The notes: generated by a model from the sequence alone, not told the origin. Positions 1-9,399 are shown, counted from the first letter of the stretch. The stretch: 64,000 nt of DNA from Pseudomonadota bacterium (GCA_023388965.1 JAEWFF010000018.1:62001-126000), one strand, 5' to 3'. Made by a program: numbers and translations.

Positions 1-2057
1 CGCGCCCAGACGGCGGTGACGGAGGCGATGAGAAGGACGAGGCCGAGTAGGCCGGCAAAGACCGGAAAAATGCCGATGCCGCGCACGACGCTGGCTTCCG
101 CGCGGCGCACGCCGATCCAGTCCGAGCCATAGGCGCGCGCGCCGGAGCGCACCTGAAGAAGGCGCGGCACGTCCACCCCGCCATCGGCCCCGGCGATGCG
201 GCGCACTGAACCGCCGGCCTCATTTGCCAGCGGCGCCAGGGGTTCGAGGGACGACGCCACTTCCTGGAATTCGCGCGGATTGGCCGGGCCGAGATTGACG
301 AGCGCGGTGAAGCGCCCGTCGGTGGCGCGGTAGAGCCCCTGTTCGTTTGTCTGCACATCGGCGCGGAACAGGCCCGGCTCGGTCTCTTCGAGAATGATCG
401 TGCGCGTTTCGCCCGAAGGGAAGGTCAGTTCGACGGGGCGCACTGTCGGGGCCATGGTCTGGCGTTCGACCACGATCGCACCGCGCTGTGCGGACAGCCG
501 CAGCGCCTCCTCCTCGAGATCCGGCTCCTGCATCAGCCAATGGACCATGCGGCGCAGAAGATCGAGATGCGGCCCGCCGCCCTGATAGCCGCGCGCCCAC
601 AGCCATACGTGATCGGAGAGGAACAGCGCAACGCGGCCCTGTTCCTCGCGCGACAGGATCAGAAGAGGACGGTCGTCCGCGCCCGCCATCAGGGGCTCGG
701 CGCCGCGTGTGCGCGTCTCGACGATGCGGAACCAGTCGCTCCAGCTCGGCTCCGGGCCGCCGCCCGGCAGATCGCGCGTCACCGGATGGCGGTTCCCGAT
801 CTCCGTGACCATGGGTTTGTAGGGGCGCTCGATCACCCCGCCGAGCGGGGTTGCCGGAAGCACGTCTCCGAGCGGGGTTTCGGCAAGGCTGCCAGCGCCC
901 GCATAATCCGGCCCGGCGGCAACCAGCACCGCGCCGCCATTGCGTACATATTCCGCGATGTTGTCGAAATAGAGCAGGGGCAGGATGCCCTGCCGCGCAT
1001 AGCGGTCGAAGATGATGAGGTCGAAATCCTCGATCTTCGTCACGAACAGTTCGCGCGTCGGAAAGGCGATGAGCGAGAGCTCGTTGATCGGCGTGCCGTC
1101 CTGCTTTTCCGGCGGGCGCAGAATGGTGAAATGGACGAGATCGACATTGGCGTCGGCCTTCAGGAGATTGCGCCAGGTGCGCTCGCCGGAATGCGGCTCG
1201 CCCGAGACGAGAAGCACGCGCAGCTTTTCGCGCACGCCCTCGATGGACAGGGCCGTGCGGTTGTTGAGCAGCGTCAGTTCGTCGGCGACCTGCGCCGTCT
1301 CGAGCTCGACCACGTTCGGCCCGGCATGGGCGATGGGCACTTCGATAGTGGCATCGCGCCCGGGCGCGACGATCAGGCGAGCGATCTCCTCGCCGTCGCG
1401 GCGCGCGAGAATGGCGACTGAACTGTCGGCCTCGAAGCCGGTATCCTCGACGCGGAAGCCGACGATCTGCGTCTTGCCGACAATGCCGTAGCGCGGCGCT
1501 GATGTCAGGACGATGCGGCGGTCGCGCTCGTCCGGACGTCCGGTGACGAGGCCGTGCACAGGCGCTGAAAAGCCGAGCGCCGCGGCCGTCTCCGGAATGT
1601 CGTGGATGATGCCGTCGGTGATGAGAACGGCGCCCGCGACGCGCTCGGGCGGAACATCGGCAAGCCCGGCCTGCAGCGCCTTGAAGAGTTCCGTGCCGTC
1701 GGAGCCGCTCTCCGGCGCCGCGCCCTCGATCACGCGCACTTCCGTGTCCGGCAGCGCCTTCGCGCGTTCCTCGACCGCGCGTAGCGCTTCGTCCGTGCGT
1801 GCATCGCGCCCGTCGATCATCTGGCTCGCACTTCGGTCGACAACGACGGCGAGCACATTGGTCAGTCCTTCGCGTTCCTCGCGCGTCAGCGACGGATTGA
1901 CGAGCGCAAGAAACAGCAGCGCCAGCGCTGCCGCGCGCAGAAATCCGCCGCGCGGGCGCACGAAAGCGAGTGCGATGAGCGCCGCAAGAGCCAGCACACC
2001 GGCGATCACGAGCGGCCAGAACGGGATGAGGGGCGAGAGGCCGATGCTGTAGCTCAT
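1..2057 (-). CDS. vWA-like membrane protein of the MoxR/DUF58 operon, C-terminus outside window
   Basis: About 685 codons read open from an ATG at 2057 to the window edge, so the C-terminus is missing. The N-terminus has two hydrophobic segments (about residues 10-33 and 38-52), then VLAVVVDRSASQMIDG, whose D-x-S-x-S pattern resembles the metal site of von Willebrand A domains. Around residue 345 the stretch LIIFDRYARQGILPLLYF and the text after it look like the class-I glutamine-amidotransferase-like fold found in this family without catalytic residues. A last hydrophobic segment ends at the window edge. It is the fourth gene of the moxR operon, 3 nt after the DUF4159 gene stop. Its role is probably in envelope or stress complex assembly; the biochemical function is not known. 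Confidence 0.85.
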   Translation of the reverse strand, partial: MSYSIGLSPLIPFWPLVIAGVLALAALIALAFVRPRGGFLRAAALALLFLALVNPSLTREEREGLTNVLAVVVDRSASQMIDGRDARTDEALRAVEERAKALPDTEVRVIEGAAPESGSDGTELFKALQAGLADVPPERVAGAVLITDGIIHDIPETAAALGFSAPVHGLVTGRPDERDRRIVLTSAPRYGIVGKTQIVGFRVEDTGFEADSSVAILARRDGEEIARLIVAPGRDATIEVPIAHAGPNVVELETAQVADELTLLNNRTALSIEGVREKLRVLLVSGEPHSGERTWRNLLKADANVDLVHFTILRPPEKQDGTPINELSLIAFPTRELFVTKIEDFDLIIFDRYARQGILPLLYFDNIAEYVRNGGAVLVAAGPDYAGAGSLAETPLGDVLPATPLGGVIERPYKPMVTEIGNRHPVTRDLPGGGPEPSWSDWFRIVETRTRGAEPLMAGADDRPLLILSREEQGRVALFLSDHVWLWARGYQGGGPHLDLLRRMVHWLMQEPDLEEEALRLSAQRGAIVVERQTMAPTVRPVELTFPSGETRTIILEETEPGLFRADVQTNEQGLYRATDGRFTALVNLGPANPREFQEVASSLEPLAPLANEAGGSVRRIAGADGGVDVPRLLQVRSGARAYGSDWIGVRRAEASVVRGIGIFPVFAGLLGLVLLIASVTAVWA

Positions 2058-2060
2058 GGC

Positions 2061-4856
2061 CTATTGCCCCAGCCGTTCGAGCAGCGCCGGGATATGGACC
2101 TGATCGGCCTTGTAATTACCCGTCAGGGCATACATCACGATGTTGATGCCGGCGCGGTAGGCCAGTTCTCGCTGGCGCGGATCGGAAGGCGTCGTCGGCA
2201 GGAGCGTCTGGCCGGCCGCGTTCACAGCCCAGGCGCCGGCGAAATCGTTGGCGGTGATGAGAATGGGCGAAACCCCGTCGCCGGAGCGCACGACGGCGCC
2301 GCTCTCGGCCTCCGCTTCGGTCGGCAGCGCCTCGACCCAGAGGGGCGCGCCGCGGAAGCGACCGGGAAAATCGTCGAGAAGGTAGAAGCTCTTCGTCAAT
2401 ACGTGATCGGCCGGCACCTGTTCCAGCATCGGAATGTCGAGGCCGGCGAGAATGCGGCGCAGGCCGCGCGTTCCGCCCGGCGTCGATCCTCCCGCTGAAA
2501 AGAGTGCATCGCGCGTGTCGAACAGGATCGTGCCGCCGCGCTTCATATAGGCGTCGATGCGCGCGAGCGTCTCGCTGTCCGGCGGCTCGGCATTCTCGTC
2601 CACGGGCCAGTAGATCAGCGGATAGGGTGCCATCTCGTCGGTCGCAGGATCGATGCCGGCGGGATCGCCGGGCTCGAATGCCGTGCGCGCGCCGAGTTGG
2701 AGGCCGAGGCCGCGTAGGCCCGCAAGGCTGACCTCGTCGGTCTCGGTATTTCCGGTAACGACATAGGCAAGGCGCGTCTTGAGCGTCGCTTCCATCAGCT
2801 TGGTGTCGACCTGTCCGTCCTGCGCCTCGGCGTGGGGCGTTGCGAGAACGGCGAACAGGGCAAGCGCCGTTGCCGCCACGGCGCGGCGGCGTGGGCGTGC
2901 GCCGCGCCCCAGCATCAGGATCAGCAGCGTGTCGGCAAGGAAGGCCGCGAAGGCGGCGGCGAGCAGCCAGGGTGCGAGCGGTGTCGGCTCGGATGTCGCG
3001 AAACCGCGAACGTCGGCGGACAGGCCCGACAGATCGAGCGGCGTCAAGGTCGCGTCGGGCGTCAGCGTATTGACGGCGACGAATCCGTCCGGCGGTCCGT
3101 ATATTCCCGGCGGATGATCGGCGGAGGCGACGATGTCGGCATTCGCCGCAATCGGCCGCGCGGTCGGCGGCGGGCTGCGGAATGCGCCGAAGCCGTCGAG
3201 CGTGCGCGTCGGGGCAAGGGTCGCGGCCTCGATGGCGTTGTTGCCGTTCGCCCCGGTTTCCTTCGAAGCCGGTGCCGCCTCTCCGGCCAGCGCGATCGTG
3301 CGGCGCAGCATGTCGACGAACAGGCCGGACATCGGCAGATTGGACCACACCGTGTCGGCGGTGACATGGAACAGCACGATCATGCCGCTGCCCTGGCGGC
3401 GCGCGGTCACAAGCGGAGTGCCGTCCGTCAATACGGCCCAGGAATGCGCGGCGAGATCGGGTTCGGGCTCGGCCAGCACCTGCCGGTTGACGGTGATCTC
3501 GTCATTGATGGCGATTCCGGCGAAGGGGCTGTTCGGGGGGAAGGCGCCGAGCTTTTGCGGTTGCGACCAGGCAAGCGAGCCGCCAAGCACGCGTCCGCCG
3601 CGCCTGAGGCGCACCGGCACGAGTTCGTCGTCCTCGGCGGCGGCAAGGCGCGCTCCGGCAAAGCGGATGAGAAGGCCGCCTTTGTCCATCCATGCGTGCA
3701 GTTCGTCGTGCGCCTCCGGCGACACCGTACCGACATCGGCCATGACGATGACGGGCACGCCGTCCGCGATGAAGCGCGTGACGGCCTCGGACGGCGAGGC
3801 GCTCTGCGCGGCGCGTATGTCCGCGAACGGCTCCAGCGCGCGCGAGAGGTAGAAGTTCGGCGAGAGCAACGGCTGCGCGGTCTCGAATCCCGCGCCGGAA
3901 ATCAGGCCGACCGATTTGCGCCGCCAGCGCTCGTCGAGCAATTGTACGCCCGCGGCGGAGCGGCCGTCGGTCAGTTCGAGGCGCGCGACCTCGTTGCGCA
4001 GTTCGATGGGAAGTTCGAGGCGTGCCGTTGTTTCCGTCTCGCTTGGGCCGAAGCCGAATGCGGCGTCGCCGAGCGGGCGTCCGCGCAGATCGAAGGCGCG
4101 CACGACGCCGTTCTCCGGCTCGCCCGTTTCGGCGCGCAGAACGCGCACGGAAAGGTTTTGCGGATTGTTGTCGGCGCCGGCGAGGCCGCGTGCGCTCCTG
4201 TCCGGACGGTGCACGGTGAGGCGGCTGTTATTGCCGAGCCCGGCCAGCGCTTCCGCAAAGCCGCGCATCGGCCCCGTCTCGATGCCGCCCGAAAGCCAGA
4301 CGAGATCGGCGTCCGCCTCCTGCCCGATAAAGGCGCGCAGCGCCGGCAGATGCGCGGCGGGATCGCGCACATACGGCACGGGGGCGAGCGCCTGAAGCTG
4401 TTCGCGGGCGGTGGCGGCGCTGCCGAGCGCGATGTCGTGCGGCGCGCCGTTGAGGCCGAGTACGGCCACGGGACGTCCGGCGCTTTCGGCGGAAGAGATG
4501 GCAGCCTGCGCTGTATCCATACGCACGTCCCAATCGGGAGCGGCGGTCCAGCCGTCGTCGATCAGCAGGACCAGTGGCCCGCGTCCGGCGGTCAGCGCTG
4601 CACCGGGATTGAGGATCGGCGCGGCCAGAGCGAGAATGACGAAGGCGGCCAAGCCAAGCCGCAGCAGGACGAGCCACCACGGCGTGCGCGCGGCGGTCTC
4701 CTCCGTCGGTACGACATCGAGCAGAAGCCTCAGCGGTGGAAAATCCACCACGCGCGGCCGCGGCGGAATGAGGCGCAGCAGGAAATAGAGCGCCGGCAGG
4801 CCCGCCAGCGCCAGAAGCAGCCAGGGATTGATAAAGGCCAGGGGAAGGCCGCTCAT
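2061..4856 (-). CDS. DUF4159 / BatA N-terminal domain membrane protein
   Basis: This 931-residue protein starts with a BatA-type double membrane segment (residues 5-25 and about 60-85, with RPRVVDFPPLRLL between). A long extracytoplasmic region with a vWA-like fold follows, then a membrane segment near residue 640 (APWLLAAAFAAFLADTL). The C-terminal DUF4159 domain (about residues 690-931) is itself preceded by a signal-like hydrophobic stretch. The length is usual for the alphaproteobacterial family. The ATG overlaps the TGA of the DUF58 gene (ATGA), which indicates translational coupling. Members sit with MoxR and DUF58 proteins in aerotolerance-type operons; the exact role is unproven. Confidence 0.9.
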   Translation of the reverse strand: MSGLPLAFINPWLLLALAGLPALYFLLRLIPPRPRVVDFPPLRLLLDVVPTEETAARTPWWLVLLRLGLAAFVILALAAPILNPGAALTAGRGPLVLLIDDGWTAAPDWDVRMDTAQAAISSAESAGRPVAVLGLNGAPHDIALGSAATAREQLQALAPVPYVRDPAAHLPALRAFIGQEADADLVWLSGGIETGPMRGFAEALAGLGNNSRLTVHRPDRSARGLAGADNNPQNLSVRVLRAETGEPENGVVRAFDLRGRPLGDAAFGFGPSETETTARLELPIELRNEVARLELTDGRSAAGVQLLDERWRRKSVGLISGAGFETAQPLLSPNFYLSRALEPFADIRAAQSASPSEAVTRFIADGVPVIVMADVGTVSPEAHDELHAWMDKGGLLIRFAGARLAAAEDDELVPVRLRRGGRVLGGSLAWSQPQKLGAFPPNSPFAGIAINDEITVNRQVLAEPEPDLAAHSWAVLTDGTPLVTARRQGSGMIVLFHVTADTVWSNLPMSGLFVDMLRRTIALAGEAAPASKETGANGNNAIEAATLAPTRTLDGFGAFRSPPPTARPIAANADIVASADHPPGIYGPPDGFVAVNTLTPDATLTPLDLSGLSADVRGFATSEPTPLAPWLLAAAFAAFLADTLLILMLGRGARPRRRAVAATALALFAVLATPHAEAQDGQVDTKLMEATLKTRLAYVVTGNTETDEVSLAGLRGLGLQLGARTAFEPGDPAGIDPATDEMAPYPLIYWPVDENAEPPDSETLARIDAYMKRGGTILFDTRDALFSAGGSTPGGTRGLRRILAGLDIPMLEQVPADHVLTKSFYLLDDFPGRFRGAPLWVEALPTEAEAESGAVVRSGDGVSPILITANDFAGAWAVNAAGQTLLPTTPSDPRQRELAYRAGINIVMYALTGNYKADQVHIPALLERLGQ

Positions 4857-5782
4857 CCCGCGCGCCTTTCGCCGCCTGCCTCGTCCCGCCGCTCGGTCAG
4901 TTGTGCATACAGTGCGAGCAGCGCCTCGCCCGCCGGACGGTCCGTGTGGTGCTGCGCGAACGTCCAGCCCAAAGGCGTTGCGATGCGGCGCAGCGCGTCG
5001 CGGTGCGCCGCAAGCCGGGCGCTGTAATCGTCGCGCAGATCCTGGGCGCGGCCCAGGGTGAAGCTGGTCATCTGTTCGGGGTCTCTGAACTCGGTCCGTC
5101 CCGAAAACGGGAATGTTTCCTCGATCGGGTCCGTTACCGACAGCAGATGGCCGCGCGCGCCCGCTCCGGCAAGGCCGCGGAGCGATGTTGCGATCCCGTC
5201 TTCGGGCGCGAGGAAATCGCCGATCAGCACCGCCTCCGAAAGCTGGGGCAGGGGAACGGGCGCGGGCAAAGTTTCATCTTCCGGCGCGGCCAGAAGGCGT
5301 TCGGCGAGAAGATCGACCGCACGGCGGCTCGCGGTCGGTGCGCCGAGACCGATCAGGCCGACGCGCTCACCCCCGCGCACGAGAAGATCGGCCAGAGCGA
5401 GGCCCAGAATGACGGCGCGCTCGATCTTCGAGTCCCGCGCCAGATCGGAGCGGTAGGCCATCGAGCGCGAACGGTCGATCCAGATCCAGACCGTGTGCGC
5501 GGCCTCCCATTCCTGTTCGCGGACGTAATGATGCTCGCCGAGCGCCGAGCGCCGCCAGTCGATGCGCGCGGCCGATTCGCCGGGCGAATAGCGGCGGAAC
5601 TGCCAGAAGCTTTCGCCGGTCCCGGCGCGGCGGCGGCCGTGCAGGCCGTGCACCACGCTGGCCGATGTGCGGCGCGCGGCGACGGCAAGGCGCGGCATGA
5701 CGGCCGCCAGCGACAAGGCGGCCGCGCTGTGGCGCGGTGTGACCGCGGCCTCATCCGGCTCCAGTGTGCGCGCTCTGACCAT
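4853..5782 (-). CDS. DUF58 domain protein (MoxR partner)
   Basis: The protein has 309 residues and begins MVRARTLEPDEAAVTPRH. It carries the DUF58 signature around residues 65-90 (GESFWQFRRYSPGESAARID) followed by IWIDRSRSM, a D-x-S-x-S metal-site-like motif of a vWA fold. I chose the ATG at 5782 because it is 8 nt after the moxR stop. The reading frame stays open further upstream, but that part runs antisense-free through moxR in another frame and is not coding. It is the second gene of the operon, and DUF58 proteins typically work with MoxR AAA+ ATPases. No membrane segment is evident, so it is probably cytosolic. Confidence 0.92.
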   Translation of the reverse strand: MVRARTLEPDEAAVTPRHSAAALSLAAVMPRLAVAARRTSASVVHGLHGRRRAGTGESFWQFRRYSPGESAARIDWRRSALGEHHYVREQEWEAAHTVWIWIDRSRSMAYRSDLARDSKIERAVILGLALADLLVRGGERVGLIGLGAPTASRRAVDLLAERLLAAPEDETLPAPVPLPQLSEAVLIGDFLAPEDGIATSLRGLAGAGARGHLLSVTDPIEETFPFSGRTEFRDPEQMTSFTLGRAQDLRDDYSARLAAHRDALRRIATPLGWTFAQHHTDRPAGEALLALYAQLTERRDEAGGERRAG

Positions 5783-5790
5783 CCGCGTTC

Positions 5791-6792
5791 TCAGCCGAGC
5801 CGCCCGGCCAGCCGTTCGATGACGCCCGAAATGGTCTCGCCCTCCGCGCGGGCGGCGAAGGTCAGCGCCATGCGGTGTTTCAGGATGGGTTCGGCAAGCT
5901 CGACCACATCGTCCACCGAAGGCGCGAAGCGGCCGTCGAGCAGAGCGCGGGCGCGCACGGCCAGCATTAGGGCTTGGCTGGCGCGCGGGCCGGGGCCCCA
6001 GGCGATCAGCGGGCCGACGGACGGATCGGCGCTTTCGGGGCGCGCCGCGCGCACGAGATCGAGAATGGCCTCGACCACGCTGTCGCCGACCGGCAGGCGG
6101 CGCACGAGGCGCTGCGCGGCCAGAAGATCGTCGGCCGTCATGGCCTGGCGCGGGCGCGCCTCCTCGGCGCCGGTCGTTTCGAGAAGAATGCGACGCTCGT
6201 CCTCGCGACCGGGATAGGCGACGTCGATCTGCATCAGGAAGCGGTCGAGCTGCGCTTCGGGCAGCGGATAGGTGCCTTCCTGTTCGAGCGGGTTCTGCGT
6301 CGCCAGAACGTGGAAGGGGCGCGGCAGATCGTAGCGCGCGCCGGCGACCGTGACGTGATGTTCCTGCATGGCCTGAAGCAGCGCGGACTGGGTGCGCGGC
6401 GAGGCGCGGTTGATCTCGTCGGCCATCAGAAGCTGGGCGAAGATCGGGCCGGAGATGAAGCGGAAGCTGCGCGAGCCGCCCGTGCTTTCCTCGAGCACTT
6501 CGGAGCCGAGGATGTCGGACGGCATGAGGTCCGGCGTGAACTGGATGCGCCGCGCATCGAGCCCCAGCACCGTGCCGAGCGAATCGACCAGTTTGGTCTT
6601 GGCGAGGCCCGGCACGCCGACGAGCAAAGCATGCGCGCCGCACAGAACGGTCAGCAGCGCGCGTTCGACCACCAGTTCCTGGCCGAAAATCACCGCCCCG
6701 AGCGCCTCGCGGGCGGCGGTGATCTGGGCGATGGCGGTTTCGGCATTGCGTAGGATGGCGTCGTCGAGGGATTCGGTCTTGGGGCGGCTCAT
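5791..6792 (-). CDS. moxR: MoxR family AAA+ ATPase
   Basis: This 333-residue AAA+ ATPase has a Walker A (GVPGLAKT, near residue 53) and a Walker B with sensor region (LLMADEINRASPRTQSALLQ). The MoxR hallmark MQEHHVTVAG and ATQNPLEQEGTYPLPEAQLD follow. The start at 6792 has a strong AGGAG site 8 nt upstream in reverse orientation. It is the first gene of a four-gene operon with DUF58, DUF4159 and vWA-like membrane proteins. MoxR ATPases act as chaperone-like remodelers of the vWA partners, and the family is linked to envelope integrity and stress tolerance. The specific substrate here is unknown. Confidence 0.95.
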   Translation of the reverse strand: MSRPKTESLDDAILRNAETAIAQITAAREALGAVIFGQELVVERALLTVLCGAHALLVGVPGLAKTKLVDSLGTVLGLDARRIQFTPDLMPSDILGSEVLEESTGGSRSFRFISGPIFAQLLMADEINRASPRTQSALLQAMQEHHVTVAGARYDLPRPFHVLATQNPLEQEGTYPLPEAQLDRFLMQIDVAYPGREDERRILLETTGAEEARPRQAMTADDLLAAQRLVRRLPVGDSVVEAILDLVRAARPESADPSVGPLIAWGPGPRASQALMLAVRARALLDGRFAPSVDDVVELAEPILKHRMALTFAARAEGETISGVIERLAGRLG

Positions 6793-6954
6793 ATCGGCTC
6801 CTGGGCCTTGCGCGCGCAGCGGGGCGGATGCCCTCTGTCGCTTGCGCGGCCTTGTCAGTCTCAGGCTATGGTGCTGGCTTGAAAAGGGCGAGAGCGTGAC
6901 GGCACACAAGTCGGAGAGCCGGCGGCCCGGTCTCGCCGCAGGGGGAACAGAGAC

Positions 6955-7233
6955 ATGATCCGGTCGATCGCCACCAGTGCCGTCCTCTTCTTCCTGCCCT
7001 TCGTACTCTATTTCCTCTGGCTCGGCTTGCAGCGGCGCAAGGATGCCGAAGAGGCCATTGCCACCGGTCGGCATTATCTGATCGTGGGTCTCGTCGGTCT
7101 CGTTCTGGCCGTTTCGGGGTTTGTCTATTTCACAGATTTCGGCGGCGCGGACCCGGACGCGGTCTATGTGCCGCCCGTCTACAAGGACGGCACGCTGGTG
7201 CCGGGCCATTTCGCCCCCCGGGAGAATAAATGA
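6955..7233 (+). CDS. DUF6111 family small membrane protein
   Basis: This 92-residue protein has two membrane segments (about residues 8-24 and 42-60) joined by the cytosolic-looking loop GLQRRKDAEEAIATGRH. The tail contains PDAVYVPPVYKDG and is probably periplasmic. It overlaps the cca start by four bases (ATGA), so the two genes are coupled. The DUF6111/CCA pairing recurs in Hyphomicrobiales as far as I recall. No function is known. Confidence 0.85.
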   Translation: MIRSIATSAVLFFLPFVLYFLWLGLQRRKDAEEAIATGRHYLIVGLVGLVLAVSGFVYFTDFGGADPDAVYVPPVYKDGTLVPGHFAPRENK

Positions 7234-8450
7234 GCCATCTCCACCGTCTCCTGTCCGATCCGGCCGTCGGGCTTGTGTTCGATGCCCTGGACGGAGACGG
7301 CGAGGAACTGAGGATCGCGGGCGGCGCTGTGCGCGACGTTCTCGGGGGCAAGATGCCGGCCGAGGTGGATTTCGCGACGACCGCTCTGCCGGACGAGGTG
7401 ATCCGCCGTGCCGCCGCGGCCGGGCTCAAGACCGTGCCGACCGGCATCGACCATGGCACCGTCACCGTCCTTGCCGAGGGGCGGCCGTTCGAGGTCACGA
7501 CCTTGCGGCGCGATGTCGAGACAGACGGGCGTCACGCCCGGGTCGTGTTCGGGCGCGATTGGGCCGAGGATGCGCGGCGGCGCGATTTCACCATCAACGG
7601 CCTCTTTCTTGGCCGTGACGGCGTGGTTCACGATGTCGTCGGCGGCCAGGACGATATGAAGGCGAAGCGCGTGCGCTTCATCGGCGATGCGCGCACGCGC
7701 ATCCGCGAGGACTATCTGCGCCTTCTGCGCTTCTTCCGGTTCCATGCAGGCTATGGCGAGGGCATGCCCGATGCCGAGGGTTTTTCCGCCGCTGTCGGCG
7801 AACGGCAGGGTCTTGGCCGGCTCTCGCGCGAGCGCATCCGCGCCGAACTGATGAAGCTGCTCGTCATGCCGCGCGCCGGTCTCGTCGTGCATGTCATGAC
7901 GAATGCCGGTTTGATGGGCATGGTGCTGGGCGGCATGGCGCGGCCGCGTGCGTTCGTCCGCATGGTCGAGATCGAAACGGGAATGGGCCTTGCGCCCGAT
8001 CCGGTGCGGCGGCTCGGCGCGCTCGCGCTGTTCATTCCCGAAAACGCGGCGCGGCTGCGCGAGCGGCTGCGCCTGTCGAACGACGAAACCGAGCGCCTCG
8101 CGCGCATGGCGGGCCGGCCGGAGATCGTGTCCGGATTGTCGGAGGCCGCGCGCCGCACCTGTCTGTACCGCATCGGTGCCGATACATTCCGCGACCGTGC
8201 GCTGCTTCACTGGGCACGTACGGGCGAAGCGACACGCGCCGTTTTCGACTGGTCGGGCGGATGGACGCCGCCGAAATTTCCGGTCACGGCCGCGCAGCTC
8301 ATGGAACGCGGCATCGAGAAAGGCCCGCGCCTCGGCGCTGCTTTGGCGCGCATCGAGGAAGGCTGGATCGCGGCGGACTTTCCCGACGATGCGGCTGCGC
8401 TCGATGCGCTGATTGTGGCGGCCATGGCCTCCACGCGATCCTCATCCTGA
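7230..8450 (+). CDS. cca: CCA tRNA nucleotidyltransferase
   Basis: The protein has 406 residues and is a class II nucleotidyltransferase that adds or repairs the 3' CCA end of tRNAs. The catalytic head reads RIAGGAVRDVLGGKMPAEVDF (here quoted in part: GGAVRDVL and the metal-binding E-x-D). Motif RRDFTINGLFLG appears at about residue 115 and the nucleotide-selecting RIREDYLRLLRFFRF at about residue 155. The C-terminal half is the helical tRNA-binding domain. It is the second gene after DUF6111, with a 4-base overlap. A repeat cluster begins about 25 bp after its stop. Confidence 0.95.
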   Translation: MSHLHRLLSDPAVGLVFDALDGDGEELRIAGGAVRDVLGGKMPAEVDFATTALPDEVIRRAAAAGLKTVPTGIDHGTVTVLAEGRPFEVTTLRRDVETDGRHARVVFGRDWAEDARRRDFTINGLFLGRDGVVHDVVGGQDDMKAKRVRFIGDARTRIREDYLRLLRFFRFHAGYGEGMPDAEGFSAAVGERQGLGRLSRERIRAELMKLLVMPRAGLVVHVMTNAGLMGMVLGGMARPRAFVRMVEIETGMGLAPDPVRRLGALALFIPENAARLRERLRLSNDETERLARMAGRPEIVSGLSEAARRTCLYRIGADTFRDRALLHWARTGEATRAVFDWSGGWTPPKFPVTAAQLMERGIEKGPRLGAALARIEEGWIAADFPDDAAALDALIVAAMASTRSSS

Positions 8451-8476
8451 ATAGGGATGATCGCAACCGCGTGACT

Positions 8477-8518
8477 CCTCATCCTGAGGAGGGCCGAAGG
8501 CCCGTCTCGAAGGATGAG
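8477..8518. repeat. Repeat type A (CCTCATCCTGAGGAGG...GGATGAG)
   Basis: This is an imperfect palindrome. The ends CCTCATCCT and AGGATGAG pair, and an inner hairpin GGGCCgaaGGCCC sits off centre. The same element recurs at 60441-60481, 60503-60554, 62769-62810 and 62832-62873. It is intergenic, non-coding and resembles REP-type elements. Confidence 0.8.
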
Positions 8519-8530
8519 CAGCGGGAAATC

Positions 8531-8678
8531 CTCTCCCCTTGTGGGAGAGGTCGGCACGCCGCGTAGCGGCGGCCGGGTGAGGGGTCATTACAGGCCGCAG
8601 CTTTTCAGTGCTTGCTCCGACCCCTCACCTCGCTCATGGCCTTGGCCATGAGTCATCCTCTCCCACAAGGGGAGAGGA
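8531..8678. repeat. Repeat type B, inverted pair
   Basis: Two copies face each other. Copy 1 (8531-8585) is CTCTCCCCTTGTGGGAGAGG, then a GCCGCgtaGCGGC hairpin, then CCGGGTGAGGGG. Copy 2 (8620-8678) is the reverse order, CCCCTCACC, an ATGGCCttGGCCAT hairpin, then CTCTCCCacaaGGGGAGAG. The remaining part of the 314-bp gap between cca and the next gene holds the type A repeat and the start of the following gene's leader. Confidence 0.85.
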
Positions 8679-8764
8679 TGGGCACCGTGCTCAGGCTCGA
8701 CGCCCCGCGCATCGCGCCTATATCCCGGTTGGAGATGCTCCATGAGAACGTCACGGAGAAGCTC

Positions 8765-9256
8765 ATGAGAACGCCGACGCGAACAGCGGCCCTTGCCGCC
8801 GCATTCTCCATCGCCATGGCGCTTTCGGCGCAGGCGGGCGTGCGCGTCACCGTCGATGACGGCGTGCGCGGCGCAAACAACATCGCCCGCTATGTCGAGC
8901 GGCTCGGCGAGCGCTATCTGAAACCCGGTCAGGATCTCGACGTCACGATCCTCGATTACCGCAAGGCGCGCGAGCGCGATCCGTTCTTCCGCCACCGCTT
9001 CGGAATTCACCGTCCATACGGATATGGGCATTGGCGCTGGCGCGATCCGTTCTTCGACGATTTCGATCGCTTCGACCGGCGGCCGGGAACCCTGAAACTG
9101 CGCTATACATTGCGCGAGAACGGACGCACGGTGAAATCGGACACCGACACGATCACAAGCTGGGACGATTTCGACCGGGGATTCGGCAGCGGCTTTTCCG
9201 ATCAGCGTGACGATGTGCGGCGCTGGTTCCGCCGGGAGTTCGCAAGCGAGAGGTGA
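8765..9256 (+). CDS. DUF3016-like secreted protein
   Basis: This 163-residue protein has a Sec signal peptide (MRTPTRTAALAAAFSIAMAL to SAQA). The mature part carries YVERLGERYLKPGQDLDVTI and TLKLRYTLRENGRTV, which match the conserved pattern of DUF3016 proteins. An Arg/Asp/His-rich insertion (about residues 75-105) lies in the middle. I chose the ATG at 8765 because the signal peptide starts there and GGAG precedes it by 7-8 nt. An upstream in-frame ATG at 8735 would add a charged leader. It is likely periplasmic, with unknown function. Confidence 0.75.
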   Translation: MRTPTRTAALAAAFSIAMALSAQAGVRVTVDDGVRGANNIARYVERLGERYLKPGQDLDVTILDYRKARERDPFFRHRFGIHRPYGYGHWRWRDPFFDDFDRFDRRPGTLKLRYTLRENGRTVKSDTDTITSWDDFDRGFGSGFSDQRDDVRRWFRREFASER

Positions 9257-9339
9257 AGCTCGTCATTGTGAGGCTCCGCCGCGGTTGACCGGGGTCGCCG
9301 GACCGTAGGTACATTGCGCGGAAGATTACAAATTCGTCA

Positions 9340-9355
9340 TTCAGCGGGCGTTCAG
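9340..9355 (+). promoter_or_regulatory. TTCAG direct repeat, 11-bp period
   Basis: TTCAG occurs at 9340-9344 and again at 9351-9355, exactly one helical turn apart, about 45 bp upstream of the RcnB-like gene. Direct repeats with this spacing are typical of OmpR-type response regulators. The assignment is inference. Confidence 0.35.
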
Positions 9356-9399
9356 ACTTCCGCACCTATGGTTCGTGCGTCTTCAGCAGGAGCCATGAC

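Noticed and set aside
2832..5027. A 731-codon plus-strand open frame
   Set aside because: It lies antisense to the DUF4159 gene, has the Arg/Gly-rich composition of a GC-skewed shadow frame and shows no domain. The minus-strand frame has clear family motifs.
4853..6643. DUF58 gene starting far upstream at 6643
   Set aside because: The extra codons fall inside moxR in another frame and have no similarity; the ATG at 5782 follows the moxR stop by 8 nt.
1..6792. MoxR/DUF58/vWA operon as a bacterial defence or novel ATPase system
   Set aside because: The gene set is the common alphaproteobacterial MoxR operon, and no effector or nuclease is attached.
8477..8678. Repeats as a CRISPR array
   Set aside because: Units are palindromic, differ internally, are few per site and lack uniform spacers. 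No cas genes are in the window.
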